A stretch of DNA of 64,000 nucleotides, from assembly GCA_025330725.1 (NCBI GenBank), contig JAIWND010000039.1, positions 62,001 to 126,000 of the forward strand, in the 5' to 3' direction. The position numbers and the translations under genes were made by a program. Origin of the DNA: Chlamydoabsidia padenii. Lineage: Eukaryota; Mucoromycota; Mucoromycetes; Mucorales; Cunninghamellaceae. The notes beneath the pieces are model-generated. The model was not told the DNA's origin, searched no databases, and worked only from the letters and a program-made list of their open reading frames with translations. Of the stretch, positions 60,618 through 64,000 are shown piece by piece (positions within the stretch are counted from its first letter, which is position 1; every line of letters begins with the position of its first letter).

Positions 60618-62350
60618 ATGACAAAAAGACTACAAGGCGACACAACCATAATAGATCTTGATGATGATTCCAAACGAACCTGTACTGAAAACAGTTCTGT
60701 TATCAATAGGAAACTCGACAATAATATTACCAAAGTTAAAACTCACCTCATGGCTCGATTAACTGAACGATCCTTACCAACACGACTAGTGGGTGCCGAA
60801 AAGGAATACGACCGACTCTATCAACTTGTTGATCAAACCGTCAATAAAGGCGAAAGTAACTCGTGTCTTGTCATTGGCAACCGTGGTACTGGCAAAACAA
60901 CAATGGTGAGAATGGTTCTGGATGAACTTGCGAAAAAGCACCCTAATGGTTTTGTCACTGTGCGCCTAAATGGATTGATTGAAACGACGGATCGGATTGC
61001 TCTTGGTGAAATCTCTCGACAATTAATGGTCGCTCAAGGTCAAGTCAATCAACAACTTCGTGCATTTGTAAGTGAAATAGATCAATATGTGAAATATGAC
61101 TGATATTCATTCTCTTTATTCTAGAATACATTTGCGGAATCCTTTGAATATACCTTATCACTGTTGAAACAAGGCGACAAGACAACGCTACCTATTATAT
61201 TTATTCTCGAAGAATTCGACCTATTTGCCCAACACCCGAAACAAACACTTCTTTACAATCTGTTTGATGCCACTCAAAGCGCTCAAAACCCTATGGCCGT
61301 GATTGGCTTGACGTGCCGAATCGTATGTAGATGATGGGTTGCATAAAGGGAAGGGAAAAAAAAATAATATCAACTCATCTCTCTTTTTGACTTGTTAGGA
61401 CACGATGAATTTATTGGAAAAACGGGTCAGATCTCGATTCTCTCATCGTCAAATCTACTTGTTTCCTCCGGCTACATTTGGTGATTTTGTGGAGATTGCT
61501 CGAGATGCCTTGATAGTACCTTCCACTATAGCCGATCAAGATTTTATCGAACCATTCAATCACGCGGTGACGGTAAGTGGTGTGTGGTGGGGGATGCAAT
61601 GTCTAATGATGATTTGTAGGTCATGTTTGAAGATTCCTCTATGACTACTCTCTTACGGCGGATCTTTGACATAACAAAAGATCTCCGCATGTTCTTCAAG
61701 ATTTGTGTAAGTATAATAACGTGGAATATCTAAATTTGACACTTGTATTTGTAGTTTGAACCTGTAGCAGAACTAGGCGGTCCTTCATCCTATTTACATG
61801 CATCTCAATTTATGGCATCAAGTGTGGAACAACGAACAGATTTGAAAACGGAAATGCTTAAAGGTAAACTGGCTGGAATGATAGGTTTAATTTGATTCTT
61901 ACCCTTTCTTTTTTTTTGGGGGGGGGCGCTATGTATAGGGATCTCTTTGTTGGAATTGGTGCTGATTGTCAGTATGAAGAAACTGATGGAACGGGATATA
62001 CAGGTATTCAACTTTCAGATGATATATGAAGAATACAAGGATTTTATGTCTCAAACTCAAGTACGCGGAATGGGATTTGGTATGAAGCTATACAAAAGAC
62101 CTGTGGCTCTCAAGGTAAAAACTAACATGATTCATCAGGCACACTAATCACTTTTTTTTATTTCTTCGGTTAGGCATTTGAAAGCTTGCAGTCATTCGAA
62201 TTGGTATGTCCGGTGGATCAAATCGGCAAATGTCCTAAAGAATACAGAATGGCAAAACTAATGCTGGAACATGCGCAAATCATCGAAGCCGTCCTCAAGT
62301 ATCAAAACTGTCCGAATAATCTCATCAAATGGGCGACCAATGCCGGATAG
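60618..62350 (+). CDS. ORC4: Origin recognition complex subunit 4
   Basis: Exons 60618-61067, 61125-61322, 61399-61572, 61620-61706, 61755-61863, 61939-62114 and 62174-62350 give 456 residues. AAA+ domain with Walker [10 protein letters not shown] (about 103), Walker B FILEEFD, and sensor-like [19 protein letters not shown] (split by an intron). The C-terminal part is a winged helix ([31 protein letters not shown]). It helps ORC bind origins and load MCM in the nucleus. The inner ATG was chosen; the frame is open upstream but low complexity. Confidence 0.94.
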
Positions 62351-62763
62351 TGTAACACACACCTTTATATAGTATTGTACATCATTTACTGTCATTCTCT
62401 TTTATCGCATTGCTTCCATACATTACTTTTTATAAATATATCCATCATTCTGATAATGTAAATAAAAAAATATCGATCATCCCCAATCTTCTTGTCCCTT
62501 TTGACCTTGTAGGCATGTTTTCATTTTCCGACTGTCGGTATATGAAATGTCGATCGGATACATTTTTATTTTTGGGATTCTACGTACCAACGCCCGACTA
62601 AATCTATTATAAATGTACATACATATGTATCATGTTTGTCTTTATTACTACACGTTTATTTTGAACTTTTTTGTTGGTTATTTGTCGAGTTATAACCCTT
62701 TTACTTTTTTAACTCCGACGTTGTGGTTTATATAGCATGATTTTAAAAAATTGAAAATTTTGG
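62351..62763. other. Intergenic region before the tRNA
   Basis: AT-rich; AATAAAAAAATA near 62460 may end ORC4 transcripts. No gene seen. Confidence 0.45.
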
Positions 62764-62835
62764 GGATCAGTGGTGAAGCGGTAACACGCGTTTTTCGGGT
62801 GAACGAGATCCCGGGTTCGAATCCCGGCTGGTCCC
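62764..62835 (+). tRNA. tRNA-Pro(CGG)
   Basis: 72-base cloverleaf without intron. Acceptor GGATCAG pairs with CTGGTCC (one G-U), discriminator C as usual for proline. D-arm GTG/CAC, anticodon stem CGTTT/GAACG with loop TTCGGGT, so T33, anticodon CGG and G37. T-arm CCGGG-TTCGAAT-CCCGG. Box A (TGGTGAAGCGG) and box B (GGTTCGAATCC) promoters are internal. Confidence 0.93.
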
Positions 62836-62842
62836 TTTTTTT
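62836..62842 (+). terminator. RNA polymerase III terminator
   Basis: Run of seven T immediately after the tRNA 3' end. Confidence 0.85.
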
Positions 62843-63125
62843 GACCCTGACATTACTCTTTTTTTGTTTTGTTACGGTGTCGGAGATAAAAAGTGATTTT
62901 CTCTGGAAAATTAGATATCAATCTGGAAATTTCTTTTTGTCTCTTTCTCCTTTCTCTTCTTTCTCTTCTTTCTCTCTCGATAAATCTTTTAACATCTAGA
63001 TGCTTCGATATAACCAATTCAGCCATAGACTCCGATAATAGAATAGTATATATATATGTGTACTTTACTTTTAATAAAAACCTTATTCTTCACCTGATAT
63101 ATAAAAGGAATACTCGTCTTATAGT

Positions 63126-63290
63126 TCAAACGACACTGGTAGCTTGTTTACGTTTCGATCCTCTGGCTTTCCTTTTGGTACGGCGATACTTTGCTCCTGG
63201 CTTGCGTTGGTGAATCTTTGGGAATTGTTGGGGACAACAATTCTTAAGGAGGGGCAAGTACATGGTTGGAACAATGCGGTGAATCTTGGA
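63126..63290 (-). other. Possible small basic ORF or last exon
   Basis: One minus-strand frame is open and ends YRRTKRKARGSKRKQATSVV, then TGA at 63128-63126. The strongly basic end resembles ribosomal or nucleolar protein tails. Upstream in the same frame it reads MYLPLLKNCCPQQFPKIHQR. I could not find a start or splice join, so this may be chance. Confidence 0.3.
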
Positions 63291-63339
63291 CGTCTAATCA
63301 GCAAGACATACATGGCTTGCTGTTGGTGATATGGATGCG

Positions 63340-64000
63340 TAGCTTACATACATACTATTGGTTCGGTGACTCTTGAATTAGTATATGATGGACTCCTATG
63401 GCTAGCACTGTGCTTAAGTATATTATCTGGTTGGCTCGCTCACTCTCTTCAGTTCCTTTACTATTCGGCTCTCTTAGTATTGGTTCTTACTGGCTCGTTC
63501 GATGTGCATGATTGGCTCACATTTATTATGATGATACTAGTACCTTCCTCCCAACTATGGTTCTTTAATGTTGGTATTGCTCATTGGATGACTGGACTCA
63601 CACGGTTGCTTTGAATGAATGGCTGAACCTTGGACCTTGACATGTATAATTCTGTTGTGTTCGATTAGAAGATCTTTATTATTATTGGCGACTACTATTG
63701 GATCAACGAACTATTCTTGCTTATTGGATGATGGAACATTGATTTATGGATCATTGATTAGGATCACACTTACTGCCTGGTTATCGGCTAATGAATCTTA
63801 CGACGGTTATGAAACCTGCTTTGTTAGTATTATTGGGATTGCTCGTATTGTCTGGTTTATTTACTTTGGATTATTTGGATTATTGACTCGGATTACTTAC
63901 TTGGTTTACTTGGTTTACTTTCTCGGATTACGTACTCGGATTATTTGGTTTACTTATGTGGTTTATTTGGACACCTTACATGGATTACTCGATTACTTTG
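63340..64000. repeat. Degenerate short-unit repeat region
   Basis: The window end consists of imperfect repeats. From 63855 the words GGATTACTTAC, TTTACTTGG, CTCGGATTA and TTATTTGG recur with 9-16-base spacing; 63420-63800 shows a related, more decayed pattern (TTGGCTCG, CTATTGG, TTATTGGATGAT). It looks like a decaying satellite. No gene or telomere motif is present. Confidence 0.5.

Noticed and set aside
63850..64000. Possible telomere repeat
   Set aside because: Units are GGATTA/TTTACTTGG-like and irregular, not TTAGGG-type, and the sequence does not end in a uniform array.

Overview
This is nuclear DNA from a filamentous fungus, most likely an early-diverging one (Mucoromycota, probably Mucorales). 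The coding genes are typical eukaryotic housekeeping genes broken by many short introns, mostly about 45-100 bases, with GTAAGT-like donors, CTAAC/CTAAT-like branch sites, T-rich 3' ends and YAG acceptors. Genes are packed on both strands in head-to-head, tail-to-tail and tandem order, with no operons. The lineage is inferred from intron style, protein style (for example a GATA-like finger fused to a PHD finger) and low-complexity tails; no marker search was possible. All exon joins below were worked out by hand by matching reading-frame phase to splice signals and family motifs.

Layout. 0-5.7 kb: an F-box protein (-) and a carnitine acyltransferase (+). 6.3-8.2 kb: a very AT-rich 1.88-kb Merlin-type DNA transposon with an 8-bp target duplication; it carries an IS1595/ISXO2-like DDE transposase and a second, unrecognised acidic gene, tail to tail 4 bases apart. 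8.7-13.2 kb: a methyltransferase, an ABHD12-like lipase and a small probable mitochondrial protein, all (-). 14.9-16 kb: a small unknown multi-exon gene and a Harbinger-like MITE. 17-20.4 kb: ribosomal proteins S9 (-) and L21 (+) in divergent order, then a G-protein beta subunit. 21-26.2 kb: TAD3 and a lipoate ligase, divergent, then a small Pro/Tyr-rich ORF and a ZIP zinc transporter. 27.3-33.2 kb: a small MGCC lipid-anchored protein, an MFS sugar transporter whose frame needs a 5-base microexon, and a Pcl-type cyclin.

33.2-36.6 kb is a decayed stretch with a broken RRM gene and a 390-bp inverted-repeat element. 36.8-41.2 kb: a GATA/PHD regulator and cardiolipin synthase. 42-47 kb: an unknown Ser/Thr-rich protein, a VanZ-like membrane protein divergent from SEC22, and a DYRK/Yak1 kinase. 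47.5-54 kb: an unknown acidic protein, a universal stress protein and an amino-acid permease. 54.3-62.4 kb: a small unknown protein, exocyst SEC6, a hormone-sensitive-lipase-like hydrolase divergent from ORC4. 62.8 kb: tRNA-Pro(CGG). The last kilobase is degenerate repeat-like sequence.

The genes are mostly independent housekeeping functions. Loose themes are membrane lipid and acyl metabolism (carnitine acyltransferase, ABHD12-like lipase, HSL-like lipase, cardiolipin synthase, lipoate ligase), secretion (SEC22, SEC6), transport (ZIP, MFS, APC) and growth control (G-beta, Yak1, cyclin, ORC4). The most unusual features are the two-gene Merlin transposon, the 5-base exon, and a CGGGATTTRAA motif that recurs beside gene starts.
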